Shown here one piece after another: positions 33,278 to 41,501 of a DNA stretch of 64,000 nt. This DNA comes from Microbacterium lushaniae. GTDB taxonomy: Bacteria > Actinomycetota > Actinomycetes > Actinomycetales > Microbacteriaceae. The stretch's first letter is position 1. Every line of letters begins with the position of its first letter. The translations under genes were made by a program, and so were the position numbers. The stretch is from positions 124,001 through 188,000 of the forward strand of contig NZ_CP044232.1 in assembly GCF_008727775.1 (NCBI RefSeq), given 5' to 3'. Below the pieces are notes generated by a model. That model ran no database searches. It saw nothing but the letters and a program-made list of their open reading frames with translations, and was not told where the DNA came from.

Positions 33278-35380
33278 ATGCCCAAGAACAAGAAGCCGGC
33301 CGGCGGCCGGCCCGCCCAGAACTTCGAGCCGCGCTACGGCGACAAGCCCTCTTTCCAGGACCGCAAGCGCCGCACCGACGACGCGCGGCCTGCCGCCTCG
33401 CGCCCCGGAAGCAAGAGCCCGAACCACCGCGGCCACCGCCCCGCCGAGGCCGGCGCCGCCGAGCCGAAGCGCCGCTGGACCGCGCAGGAGCGCGCCGGCC
33501 GCGACGAGGCTCGCGCCATCCGCTCCACCGATCGCCCCCGTCGTTCGTCCGACGACCGCCCGGCCCGTTCGTTCGACGACCGCCCGGCCCGTTCTTTCGA
33601 CGACCGTCCAGCCCGCACGTACGGCGACCGTCCCGCGCGTTCGTTCGATGATCGTCCCCGTCGGGATGACCGTCCGGCGCGCGATGACCGTCCGGCCCGT
33701 CCGTACAACGACCGTCCGGCGCGCTCGTTCGATGATCGTCCCCGTCGGGATGACCGTCCGGCGCGCGATGACCGTCCGGCCCGTCCGTACAACGACCGCC
33801 CCGCACGCTCGTTCGATGACCGTCCCCGTCGGGATGACCGTCCGGCGCGCGATGACCGTCCGGCCCGTCCCTACAACGACCGCCCCGCACGTTCCTTCGA
33901 TGACCGTCCGGCCCGCGATGACCGTCCGGCCCGTCCGTACAACGACCGTCCGGCGCGTTCGTTCGATGACCGTCCCCGTCGGGATGACCGTCCCGCGCGG
34001 TCCTTCGACGACCGCCCCCGGCGCGACTTCTCCGACCGCCCCCGCCGCGAAGAGCGTCCGGCCCGTTCGGACTGGAACGCCTCGACCACCTCGAAGGCGC
34101 ATGAGCAGCACGTCGACGTCGTGCACGAGAAGCTGCAGGCCCAGGCGGTCCAGACCGAGGAGACCTCGGACGTGACCTTCACGAGCCTCGGGCTGGGCGA
34201 CAACATCGTCCGCACGCTCGCCGATCTCGGCGCGGCCGCGCCGTTCCCGATCCAGGCCGCCACCGTCGCCCCGATCCTCGAGGGCCGTGACGTTCTCGCC
34301 CGCGGCCGGACCGGCTCCGGCAAGACGATCGCCTTCGGCGCACCCCTCGTGGAAAGCCTCCTGCGCTCGCAGGCGGGTCAGAAGCGTGCCTTCGCTCGCC
34401 TGCCGCAGGCGCTCATCCTCGCCCCGACGCGCGAGCTCGCGCTGCAGATCGACCGCACCGTGCAGCCCATCGCCCGCAGCGTGGGGCTGTTCACCACGCA
34501 GATCTACGGTGGCGTGCCGCAGGCCCGCCAGGTGGGTGCGCTCCGCAAGGGCGTCGACATCATCATCGGCACCCCCGGTCGCATCGAAGACCTCATCCGC
34601 CAGGGCAAGCTCGACCTCTCCGACGTGCGCATCGTCGTGCTCGACGAGGCCGATCACATGAGCGAGCTCGGATTCCTCGAGCCGATGCAGCGCATCCTGC
34701 GCCTCGTGCAGGACGGCGCGCAGAAGCTGATGTTCTCGGCGACGCTGGACCGTGAGGTCGCCGCGCTCGTGGACGAGTTCCTCGTCAACCCCGCCGTCTA
34801 CGAAGTCGCCGGCGAGACGCAGGAGTCGAGCACCATCGACCACCGCATCCTCGTCATCGACCACCGCGACAAGGCCGAGATCCTCACCTCGCTCGTCGAC
34901 CGCGACGGCAAGACCCTGGTCTTCGCGCGCACGCGCGCCTTCGCCGAGATGCTCGCCGAGCAGTTCGACGATGCGGGCATCTCGGCCGTCGCTCTGCACG
35001 GTGATCTCAACCAGGCCAAGCGCACGCGCAACCTCGAGCGGCTCACTTCGGGGCGCGTCAGTGTCCTGGTGGCGACGGATGTCGCAGCCCGTGGCATCCA
35101 CGTCGACGACATCGACCTGGTGATCCAGGCCGACGCGCCCGACGAGTACAAGACGTACCTGCACCGCTCGGGCCGCACCGGCCGCGCGGGTCGCGCGGGC
35201 ACCGTCGTGACGCTCATCCCGCGTCAGCGCCGCCGGCGCATGACCGAGATGCTGCAGCGCGCCGAGATCGAGGCCCCGTTCGACGAGGTGCGCCCCGGCG
35301 ACGACCTCCTCGAGCAGCTGCGCGTGGGCGCGACCGCCGACGTGGCCGAGGTCGCCGAGGCGGCGGACGTCCCCGCCTGA
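33278..35380 (+). CDS. DEAD-box RNA helicase with long repetitive basic N-terminal extension
   Basis: 700 aa. Residues 1-85 are basic; about 85-265 consist of repeats of RPARSFDD, RPRRDD and RPARPYND, giving an intrinsically disordered RNA-binding-type tail. The helicase core starts near 290: FTSLGLGDNIVRTL (Q-motif region), ARGRTGSGKT (motif I), PTRELALQ (Ia), VLDEADHM (II, DEAD), MFSATL (III), then LVATDVAARGIHVDD (V) and HRSGRTGRAGR (VI). ATG 33278 follows AGGAAG. The tail is at the N-terminus, whereas DEAD-box proteins often carry basic tails at the C-terminus. Likely role: ribosome assembly or mRNA remodelling in the cold. Confidence 0.92.
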   Translation: MPKNKKPAGGRPAQNFEPRYGDKPSFQDRKRRTDDARPAASRPGSKSPNHRGHRPAEAGAAEPKRRWTAQERAGRDEARAIRSTDRPRRSSDDRPARSFDDRPARSFDDRPARTYGDRPARSFDDRPRRDDRPARDDRPARPYNDRPARSFDDRPRRDDRPARDDRPARPYNDRPARSFDDRPRRDDRPARDDRPARPYNDRPARSFDDRPARDDRPARPYNDRPARSFDDRPRRDDRPARSFDDRPRRDFSDRPRREERPARSDWNASTTSKAHEQHVDVVHEKLQAQAVQTEETSDVTFTSLGLGDNIVRTLADLGAAAPFPIQAATVAPILEGRDVLARGRTGSGKTIAFGAPLVESLLRSQAGQKRAFARLPQALILAPTRELALQIDRTVQPIARSVGLFTTQIYGGVPQARQVGALRKGVDIIIGTPGRIEDLIRQGKLDLSDVRIVVLDEADHMSELGFLEPMQRILRLVQDGAQKLMFSATLDREVAALVDEFLVNPAVYEVAGETQESSTIDHRILVIDHRDKAEILTSLVDRDGKTLVFARTRAFAEMLAEQFDDAGISAVALHGDLNQAKRTRNLERLTSGRVSVLVATDVAARGIHVDDIDLVIQADAPDEYKTYLHRSGRTGRAGRAGTVVTLIPRQRRRRMTEMLQRAEIEAPFDEVRPGDDLLEQLRVGATADVAEVAEAADVPA
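33638..33955. repeat. 84-bp tandem coding repeats in the helicase gene
   Basis: Three nearly identical 84-bp units (33638-33721, 33722-33805, 33806-33889) encode RSFDDRPRRDDRPARDDRP plus ARPYNDRPA; a 66-bp shortened copy follows. Differences between units are mainly single synonymous changes, indicating recent expansion. Confidence 0.85.
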
Positions 35381-35400
35381 CGCGAGCCCGACTCCGCGAG

Positions 35401-35458
35401 ACCGCATCGCACCGACGGACCGCGACATCATGTCGCTGTTTCGCCGGTGCGGTGCGGT
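35401..35458. repeat. Palindromic element E (58 bp) between convergent genes
   Basis: Arms ACCGCATCGCACCGACG (35401-35417) and CGCCGGTGCGGTGCGGT (35442-35458) match at 15 of 17 positions; inside them is a second palindrome GCGACAT-C-ATGTCGC (35422-35436). It could terminate both the helicase and the radical SAM gene. Confidence 0.65.
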
Positions 35459-35486
35459 TTCGCCGTCTGCGGGTAACGCGAGGGTG

Positions 35487-36596
35487 TCAGAAAAGCATGG
35501 GCGCGGCGGCAGGTGCCACCCGAGGCCGCGTCTCCTGCACCGGGCCGAGCCCCCGCAACGCGCCCGGGTCGCTCTGGGCCGGGCGCAGCGAGCGGTCGGC
35601 GAGGCCCGGCACGGGGCGGCCGCGCGGGTGATCGTCCTCGTCGCGCCCGTCCAGGCGATGCAGCCGCAGCAACGGCCGCACGCGTGCCGCCAGCCACGTC
35701 CGGTACCCCTTCGGCGCCTGCGACGACACCCCGGGGTAGAGCCCCCCATACGACGAGACGAGCTCCGGATGCTCGCGCTCCAGCCACGCGAAGAACCACG
35801 GCTTCACCCCCGGCCGCAGGTGCAGCGCGCCGTACACGACGCGTGCGGCGCCGGCTTCGCTGATGCGGCGCAGGGCGTCGTCGAGAGCTGCGACCGAATC
35901 GGTGAGGTGGGGGAGGATCGGCATGAGGAAGACGGTCACCCGGAACCCCGCCTCGGTGGCCGCGCGGACGGTGTCCAGGCGGGCCTGCGCGGTCGGCGTC
36001 CCCGGTTCGACCGACTTCTGCAGCTCGTCGTCGAACACCGCGATCGACATCGCCAGCGACACGCGCACCGAGGCCGCCGCATCCGTGAGCAGCGGCAGAT
36101 CGCGCCGCAGCAGCGAACCCTTGGTGAGGATCGAGAACGGCGTGCCCGACTCGGTGAGGGCCGAAGCGATCTGCGGCATGATCCGGTAGCGGCCTTCGGC
36201 GCGCTGGTACGGGTCGGTGTTGGTGCCGAGCATCACCGGCTCTCGCGTCCATGACCCGCGGCGCAGCTCGGTTCGCAGTACGTCGGCGACGTTGACCTTG
36301 ACCACGATCTGCGAATCGAAATCGCTGCCGGCGTCCAGGTCGAGGTACTCGTGGGTTCCGCGGGCGAAGCAGTACGTGCAGGCGTGGCTGCATCCGCGGT
36401 ACGGATTCACCGTCCAGTCGAACGGCATCGCGGATGCGCCGGGCACGCGGTTCAGCGCCGTCTTGCACAGCACCTCGTGGAAGGTCATCCCGGCGAACTC
36501 GGGGGTCGTGACGGAGCGGACCAGGCCGTCCATGCGCTCCATGCCCGGCAGGGCGGAGGGGTCGTCGACTCCGAGCTGCTGCCCTTGCCATCTCAT
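35487..36596 (-). CDS. Rv2578c-type radical SAM protein
   Basis: 369 aa. The [4Fe-4S] cluster motif CxxxCxxC is C69, C73, C76 in RGCSHACTYCFAR. NPYRGCSHACTYC and VMLGTNTDPYQRAEGRYRIM are typical of the Rv2578c group, a spore-photoproduct-lyase-like family whose substrate is unknown. The ATG start MRWQGQQLG matches how this group begins, although its GAGGA is only 1-2 nt upstream. The C-terminal 60 residues are variable and Arg/Pro-rich. Confidence 0.85.
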   Translation of the reverse strand: MRWQGQQLGVDDPSALPGMERMDGLVRSVTTPEFAGMTFHEVLCKTALNRVPGASAMPFDWTVNPYRGCSHACTYCFARGTHEYLDLDAGSDFDSQIVVKVNVADVLRTELRRGSWTREPVMLGTNTDPYQRAEGRYRIMPQIASALTESGTPFSILTKGSLLRRDLPLLTDAAASVRVSLAMSIAVFDDELQKSVEPGTPTAQARLDTVRAATEAGFRVTVFLMPILPHLTDSVAALDDALRRISEAGAARVVYGALHLRPGVKPWFFAWLEREHPELVSSYGGLYPGVSSQAPKGYRTWLAARVRPLLRLHRLDGRDEDDHPRGRPVPGLADRSLRPAQSDPGALRGLGPVQETRPRVAPAAAPMLF

Positions 36597-36702
36597 TCCT
36601 CAATGGGAACAGAACTGCGAATGTGTGTCAAGACGCTGGGTTCGAGATTCGAAGCAGGTGCGATGCGCTGACGTGGGAGGCGGGCTGGGGGACAATGGGA
36701 GC

Positions 36703-37782
36703 GTGACGGCACCCGACCCGCACGCACTGACGCGCCGCGCGCTTCGCGAGGCCGCGGAGCGCGCTGAGCATGCGCGCGTGACGGCTCCCGCGCAGCACGC
36801 CAGGCGCCGGCGCCCCGGAATGCGCGTCATCGTGGCGCTCGCCGGCGCCCTCGTGCTCGCAACGGGTGCGGCGGCGGCCACCGGCGCCGCCCTCACGGCC
36901 CCCGACCTCGCCGAACCATCGGCGCGGCCGAGCGCGCCTGCGCGCGAGACCGTGCAGGCTCTCATCCAGCCCATCCCCGCGGAGGGGCTCCCCACGCCCG
37001 TGATGTCGCCCGGGACGACCGGCGGCGGGACGACCGGTGGCCGGACGACCGGTGGCGGGACGCTGTGCGAAGACCCGGCGCTCACCGCCGCCCTGGCAGC
37101 GGGCGATGACGCGGCGGCGATCGGTGCCGCCGGCGGGCCCGAGCTGTTCCGATCCGCGGTGGCTGCCGGGACGGCCCCGTGCATCCGGTTGGACGATCCG
37201 GCCCGCGTGTGGGTCGTCATCAACAAGCAGCGTCCGTACGTCCCCATCGACGCCGAGCCGAGCCCGCTGCGCCCGCCCGACGGTGTCCGCACCCTCGCCG
37301 ACACCGCCCTGCGCGAGGATGCCGCCGGCGCGCTGAGCGCCCTCGTGCGGGCGGCGGCCGACGCCGGTGCCGGCGAGATCGCCGTGGAGAGTGCGTACCG
37401 TTCGTATGCGACCCAGCGCGGCACGTACGGCGGCCACGCCGCAGATCGCGGGGTGGCGGGCGCCGATCTCGTCAGTGCTCGACCGGGGTTCAGCGAGCAC
37501 CAGTCCGGTCTCACGGCCGACGTCGTCCCGTGCGATGGGTCGTGCGCGACGATCGACGACCTCGCCGGGTCAGCACAGGGCCAGTGGATCGCCGAGCACG
37601 CGTGGGAGCACGGCTGGATCGTGCGCTACGTCGAGGGCCGCACGGACGTCACCGGCTACATGCCCGAGCCGTGGCACCTGCGGTACATCGGGCCCGACCT
37701 GGCGCGCACGTACCACGAGGGCGGATGGACCACGCTCGAGGAGTTCTTCGGCCTTCCGCCGGCCCCCGGCTACACGGAGTAG
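36703..37782 (+). CDS. Membrane-anchored M15 (VanY-like) D-alanyl-D-alanine carboxypeptidase
   Basis: 359 aa. A cytoplasmic N-terminus (about 45 residues) precedes one transmembrane helix (MRVIVALAGALVLATGAAAA), a Pro/Thr/Gly linker with TTGGG repeats, then an M15B peptidase domain: SAYRSYATQRGTYGGH, the zinc ligands in SEHQSGLTADVV (His, Asp) and the catalytic Glu and His of MPEPWHLRYIG. It trims the terminal D-Ala of peptidoglycan stems outside the cell. GACAAT is exactly 6 nt before GTG 36703, suggesting a leaderless start. Confidence 0.85.
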   Translation: MTAPDPHALTRRALREAAERAEHARVTAPAQHARRRRPGMRVIVALAGALVLATGAAAATGAALTAPDLAEPSARPSAPARETVQALIQPIPAEGLPTPVMSPGTTGGGTTGGRTTGGGTLCEDPALTAALAAGDDAAAIGAAGGPELFRSAVAAGTAPCIRLDDPARVWVVINKQRPYVPIDAEPSPLRPPDGVRTLADTALREDAAGALSALVRAAADAGAGEIAVESAYRSYATQRGTYGGHAADRGVAGADLVSARPGFSEHQSGLTADVVPCDGSCATIDDLAGSAQGQWIAEHAWEHGWIVRYVEGRTDVTGYMPEPWHLRYIGPDLARTYHEGGWTTLEEFFGLPPAPGYTE

Positions 37783-37960
37783 ACCCCGCCGGCAGGCCGT
37801 CTGGCGTCATCCCACAACGCGGCACCCGGTATCACCGTCGGTGGGATGCGGTTCCGACAGCGGACGTCGGACGCGCGGGCGGCTGGCTTAGACTCGCTCG
37901 GGCAGCACGGTCGATCGGCCGTGGCCCACAGCATCCGCTCGGAGCAGAGAGGGAGTCGGC

Positions 37961-39124
37961 ATGGACCGCGACATCTACGACGAAGACCACGAGGCGTTCC
38001 GCGACGTGGTGCGCGAATTCGTCAAGCGCTACGTCTCCAACCAGGCGCGCGAGCGCTGGGACGCCGAAGGCGAGATCGATCGCGAGACGATGCTCGCGGC
38101 CGGTCAGTCGGGCCTCATCGGCCTGTCGGTGCCGGAGGAGTTCGGCGGCGCCGGGATGCTGCAGGACTACCGCTTCCGCACCATCGTGATGGAGGAGATC
38201 ATCCGCGCCGGTGCCGGTTCGCTCGCCGGGGCCTTCGGCATCCAGGATGACCTCGCCGTGCCCTATCTCGCGCACTTCGGCACGCCGCAGCAGCAGCAGA
38301 AGTGGCTGCCGGGAATGGCTACGGGCGAGGTGATCGGTGCCCTGGCGATGACCGAGCCCGGCGCCGGCAGCGACCTTCGTGCAGTGACCACCACCGCGAA
38401 GAAGGTCGACGGCGGGTATCTCGTCAACGGCGCCAAGACGTTCATCTCCAGCGGCAAGACCGCCGATCTCGTCGTCACCTTCGTCAAGACGGGGGAGGGC
38501 AACCGGCCGGATGCGTTCAGCCTGCTGCTGATCGAGAACGGCATGACGGGCTTCGAGCACGGCAAGAAGCTGCACAAGATGGGCTTCCAGGGCCACGACA
38601 CCGCGGAGCTGTCGTTCAGCGACGTCTTCGTCCCGGAAGAGAACCTCATCGGCGGCGAGGAGGGGCACGGCTTCATCCAGCTCATGCGCAATCTGCCGCT
38701 CGAGCGCCTGTCGATCGGCGTCGCCGCCGCGGCGGCCGCCGACGCCGGCCTGGCCTGGACCCTCGAGTACGTCAAGAGCCGCGAGGCGTTCGGCACACCC
38801 GTCATCGACTTCCAGAACACGCGCTTCCGGCTCGCCGATGTGGCGACCACGGTGGACGTGCTGTGGGCGTACGTCGATCGCGCGATCGCACTGTACGGCG
38901 AGGGCAAGCTCACGCCCGAGGAGGCCGCGAAGGTCAAGTTCTGGACCACCGAGCGCGAGGGTGAAGTGCTCGACACGTGCGTGCAGCTGCACGGCGGCTA
39001 CGGCTACATCACGGAGTACCCCATCGCGCGGGCCTACCTCGATGCCCGGGTGCACCGCATCTACGGCGGCACGAACGAGATCATGCGCGAGATCGTCGGC
39101 CGCCAGCTCGCCGGGCGGCGCTGA
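37961..39124 (+). CDS. Acyl-CoA dehydrogenase
   Basis: 387 aa, standard length. FAD-dependent alpha,beta-dehydrogenation of acyl-CoA, passing electrons to ETF. Domains in order: helical N-terminus, beta domain with ALAMTEPGAGSDLRAVTTTA, and C-terminal helices with REAFGTPVIDFQNTRF, LHGGYGYITEYPIARAYLDA and the closing IYGGTNEIMREIVGR. The catalytic base is probably in the YITEYP segment. ATG 37961 follows GAGAGGGAG; TAGACT at 37889-37894 is a plausible -10. Confidence 0.93.
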   Translation: MDRDIYDEDHEAFRDVVREFVKRYVSNQARERWDAEGEIDRETMLAAGQSGLIGLSVPEEFGGAGMLQDYRFRTIVMEEIIRAGAGSLAGAFGIQDDLAVPYLAHFGTPQQQQKWLPGMATGEVIGALAMTEPGAGSDLRAVTTTAKKVDGGYLVNGAKTFISSGKTADLVVTFVKTGEGNRPDAFSLLLIENGMTGFEHGKKLHKMGFQGHDTAELSFSDVFVPEENLIGGEEGHGFIQLMRNLPLERLSIGVAAAAAADAGLAWTLEYVKSREAFGTPVIDFQNTRFRLADVATTVDVLWAYVDRAIALYGEGKLTPEEAAKVKFWTTEREGEVLDTCVQLHGGYGYITEYPIARAYLDARVHRIYGGTNEIMREIVGRQLAGRR

Positions 39125-39149
39125 GCTCCGCCCTTTCCGTCAGCGGAGC
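39125..39149 (+). terminator. Hairpin after the acyl-CoA dehydrogenase gene
   Basis: GCTCCG and CGGAGC pair around a 13-nt loop immediately after the stop codon. Confidence 0.4.
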
Positions 39150-39282
39150 CGCCCGGTGCGGCGGATGCTGTGGCTGAGCGGCGAATCCGCTGCAGGCTGA
39201 CGCTGCGGGCGCGGCCGCGGGTGTCGCTGATCACGCAGGCGTCCGCGGGTGTCGTGCGGCAGTGGCGGCGGCCGACGCTGTT

Positions 39283-39352
39283 CAAAACTCAGGAGACACG
39301 CCGGGTCGGGGTGCCGTGGCGGCCGTCCGGGGCCCGGATCTCCTGAGTTTTG
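39283..39352. repeat. Palindromic element B (70 bp)
   Basis: Exact 14-bp arms, CAAAACTCAGGAGA at 39283-39296 and TCTCCTGAGTTTTG at 39339-39352, enclose 42 nt of GC-rich DNA. The arms are AT-richer than the surroundings. It lies between two convergent genes and has the same build as elements A1/A2. Confidence 0.75.
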
Positions 39353-39375
39353 CGCGCGAGGGATGGGCGCCAGGG

Positions 39376-40608
39376 TCAGTCGGAGAGGTTCCCGGCGGAG
39401 CAGGTCTCCTGCGCGGCGGTCGAGCCCGTCACGCTCGGGGGGAGTGCCACGGCGTCGGAGGGCGGGGTGGGCGCAGCCGTCTCCGTCGGCGAGGGAGCAG
39501 CCGGGTCGGTGGGCTCGGGGGTGACCTCGACGACGCCGTTGTTGGCGCCCACGCCACCGGTGAGTTCGATCGGACGGTTCTCGGCCAGCGCCTGCCACAG
39601 GGGTTCGGCCGCACTGTAGTTCGGGACGACGCGGTCCGCGTCCGTCGGCGCGGTGAGCGTGGGGTACTGCACGAAGACGATCTCCTCGAACGGCACGTCC
39701 TTCACCGCGAGGGCGATCTGCACGAGTGTGAGGGGCTTCAGAGACGTGGACGGATCGACGTTGCGCAGTGCCGTCGCCGCGAGCCGGTAGAGCGTCGCGG
39801 GGTCGGCGAGCACCTCCTCGCTGACGAGCTTGCGGGCCAGGCGCGACATGTACTGCTGCTGGTTGCTGACTCGGGCGAGGTCGCTGCCGCCCACGCCGTA
39901 GCGGGTGCGGAGGAACTGCAGCGCCTCGATCCCGGCGATGGTGCGCGGACCGGCGGGCCAGTCGATGCCCGTCTCCTTGTCCCGCATCCCCCGCGCCAGG
40001 CACACCTCCACGCCCCCGACGGCGTCGGTGATCTCGATGACGCCGCCGAAGGTCACCGTTGCGGCGAACGGGATCTCCTGGTCGCTGACGTCGGCGACGG
40101 TGTTGGCGACGCAGTTGAGGCCGCCGATGGAGTACAGCTCGTTGATCTGCACGGTGCCGCCGCCCCAGCGCGACCCGTCGGTGCGGGTGCACCCCGGCGC
40201 CTGCAGGATGAGGTCGCGCGGGAAGGACACCACGGTCACGCGCCTGGGGGCGTCGGAGATGTGCAGCAGGATGTTGACGTCGTTCAGCCGGCTGGCAGCA
40301 TCCTTCCCGGTGCAGCGGCCACCGAAGAAGTGGGCGTACTCCGGTTCGCACTCGTCGATGCCGGTGACGAGGAGGTTCACGCCGCCTTCGATCGCCCCGA
40401 TGTCCGGCGGCGGCGCCGGCTGGTCTTCGAGGACGACGGCGTCTTCGGTGAAGCTCGCGGCGAGGTCGTACGTCGCGTAGGCGACGGTGCCGGCGGCGGC
40501 CACGAGCACGACCGCCACGGCCACGGCCACCAGGGTGAGCAGCTGCCCGCCGATGCTGGGCGAAGTCAGGCGGGCATGCCGGGCCACGGTTCTGCGGCGC
40601 CGTGCCAT
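39376..40608 (-). CDS. LytR-CpsA-Psr (LCP) family cell-wall glycopolymer ligase
   Basis: 410 aa. A short basic cytoplasmic start and one transmembrane helix (LLTLVAVAVAVVLVAAAG) are followed by the LCP domain: VNLLVTGIDE, the SRLNDVNILLHIS segment, VSFPRDLIL with the catalytic Arg, and QFLRTRYGVGGSDLARVSNQQQ. These enzymes transfer undecaprenyl-linked polymers such as teichoic acids or arabinogalactan to peptidoglycan. The tail after residue 345 is a Pro/Thr/Glu linker ending in one Cys. ATG 40608 follows GGAGGGGG. Confidence 0.9.
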   Translation of the reverse strand: MARRRRTVARHARLTSPSIGGQLLTLVAVAVAVVLVAAAGTVAYATYDLAASFTEDAVVLEDQPAPPPDIGAIEGGVNLLVTGIDECEPEYAHFFGGRCTGKDAASRLNDVNILLHISDAPRRVTVVSFPRDLILQAPGCTRTDGSRWGGGTVQINELYSIGGLNCVANTVADVSDQEIPFAATVTFGGVIEITDAVGGVEVCLARGMRDKETGIDWPAGPRTIAGIEALQFLRTRYGVGGSDLARVSNQQQYMSRLARKLVSEEVLADPATLYRLAATALRNVDPSTSLKPLTLVQIALAVKDVPFEEIVFVQYPTLTAPTDADRVVPNYSAAEPLWQALAENRPIELTGGVGANNGVVEVTPEPTDPAAPSPTETAAPTPPSDAVALPPSVTGSTAAQETCSAGNLSD

Positions 40609-40685
40609 GGCCCCCCCCTCCGCGCCGGTCGAGGCATCGGGCCGATTCTAGGGAATGCCGCCCGCCATCAGGGCAGGATGCGCCG

Positions 40686-41501
40686 TCAGGCGCTCCATGC
40701 CGCCCGCACCGCCCAGAACAGTGCGAAGGTGACCGCCCAGAACATCGCGACGAACACGGCGTCGCGGGTGCGGAAGGGCACGACGTGGCGTTCGGTGCGC
40801 TCGGGGTACGCGCCGAACGCGCGTGCATCCATCGCGAGGGCCACGCGCTCGGCGTGACGGATCGCGCTCGCCAGGAGAGGCACCATGTACCCGATCCATC
40901 GCGCGACGGCGGCGAAGGGGCCGCGGCCGCCGTGGGCCCCGCGGACGCGATGGGCCTGGCGGATGACGTCGAGCTCGTACCCGAAGCGCGGCACGAAACG
41001 GAACGCGGCCAGGGCGGTGTACCCGATCCGGTACGGCACGCGCAGCTGCTGGACGAGGGCGCGGACGAGGTCGGGCCCCGTCGTGGTCATCCCGCCGATG
41101 AGGGCGAGGACGAGGATGGCGGCCAGCCGCAGAGCGGTGGAGAACCCGCTCTCCAGCGCGCCGGCGTACCAGGTCCACCCGCCCAGCTGCACCAGCGCCG
41201 CGGTGTCGTCGACGCGGCTCGCATCCGTCCACAGGGAGAACGTCAGGCCGACGGCGACCACCCCCAGGGGCACGACGACGCCCAGCGCGATGCCCAGGCG
41301 TCGCGTCCAGGGCGCGCCCACCAGCAGCACGGTGCACCCGAGCGCGAGGAAGGCGAGCGGTGTGACGAGGTCACGCGCGAACAGCAGCAGCACGATCGCC
41401 GGCAGCGGCGCCGCGAGCTTGGCGAGCGGGTTCAGGTGCGACAGGAAGCGCAGCCGGCCGGCGGCGAGGGGGGCGGCGTACGGGTCCGCGCGCGCGCTCA
41501 T
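40686..41501 (-). CDS. ykoC: ECF transporter transmembrane subunit EcfT (YkoC-like)
   Basis: 271 aa, five to six hydrophobic segments. The coupling-helix region is ALAAFRFVPRFGYELDVIRQAHRVRGAH, which includes the conserved A-x-R motif contacting the ATPase; a second one is ALAMDARAFGAYPERT. It forms the shared membrane scaffold of an energy-coupling-factor importer. ATG 41501 overlaps the ATPase stop (ATGA). Confidence 0.85.
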   Translation of the reverse strand: MSARADPYAAPLAAGRLRFLSHLNPLAKLAAPLPAIVLLLFARDLVTPLAFLALGCTVLLVGAPWTRRLGIALGVVVPLGVVAVGLTFSLWTDASRVDDTAALVQLGGWTWYAGALESGFSTALRLAAILVLALIGGMTTTGPDLVRALVQQLRVPYRIGYTALAAFRFVPRFGYELDVIRQAHRVRGAHGGRGPFAAVARWIGYMVPLLASAIRHAERVALAMDARAFGAYPERTERHVVPFRTRDAVFVAMFWAVTFALFWAVRAAWSA

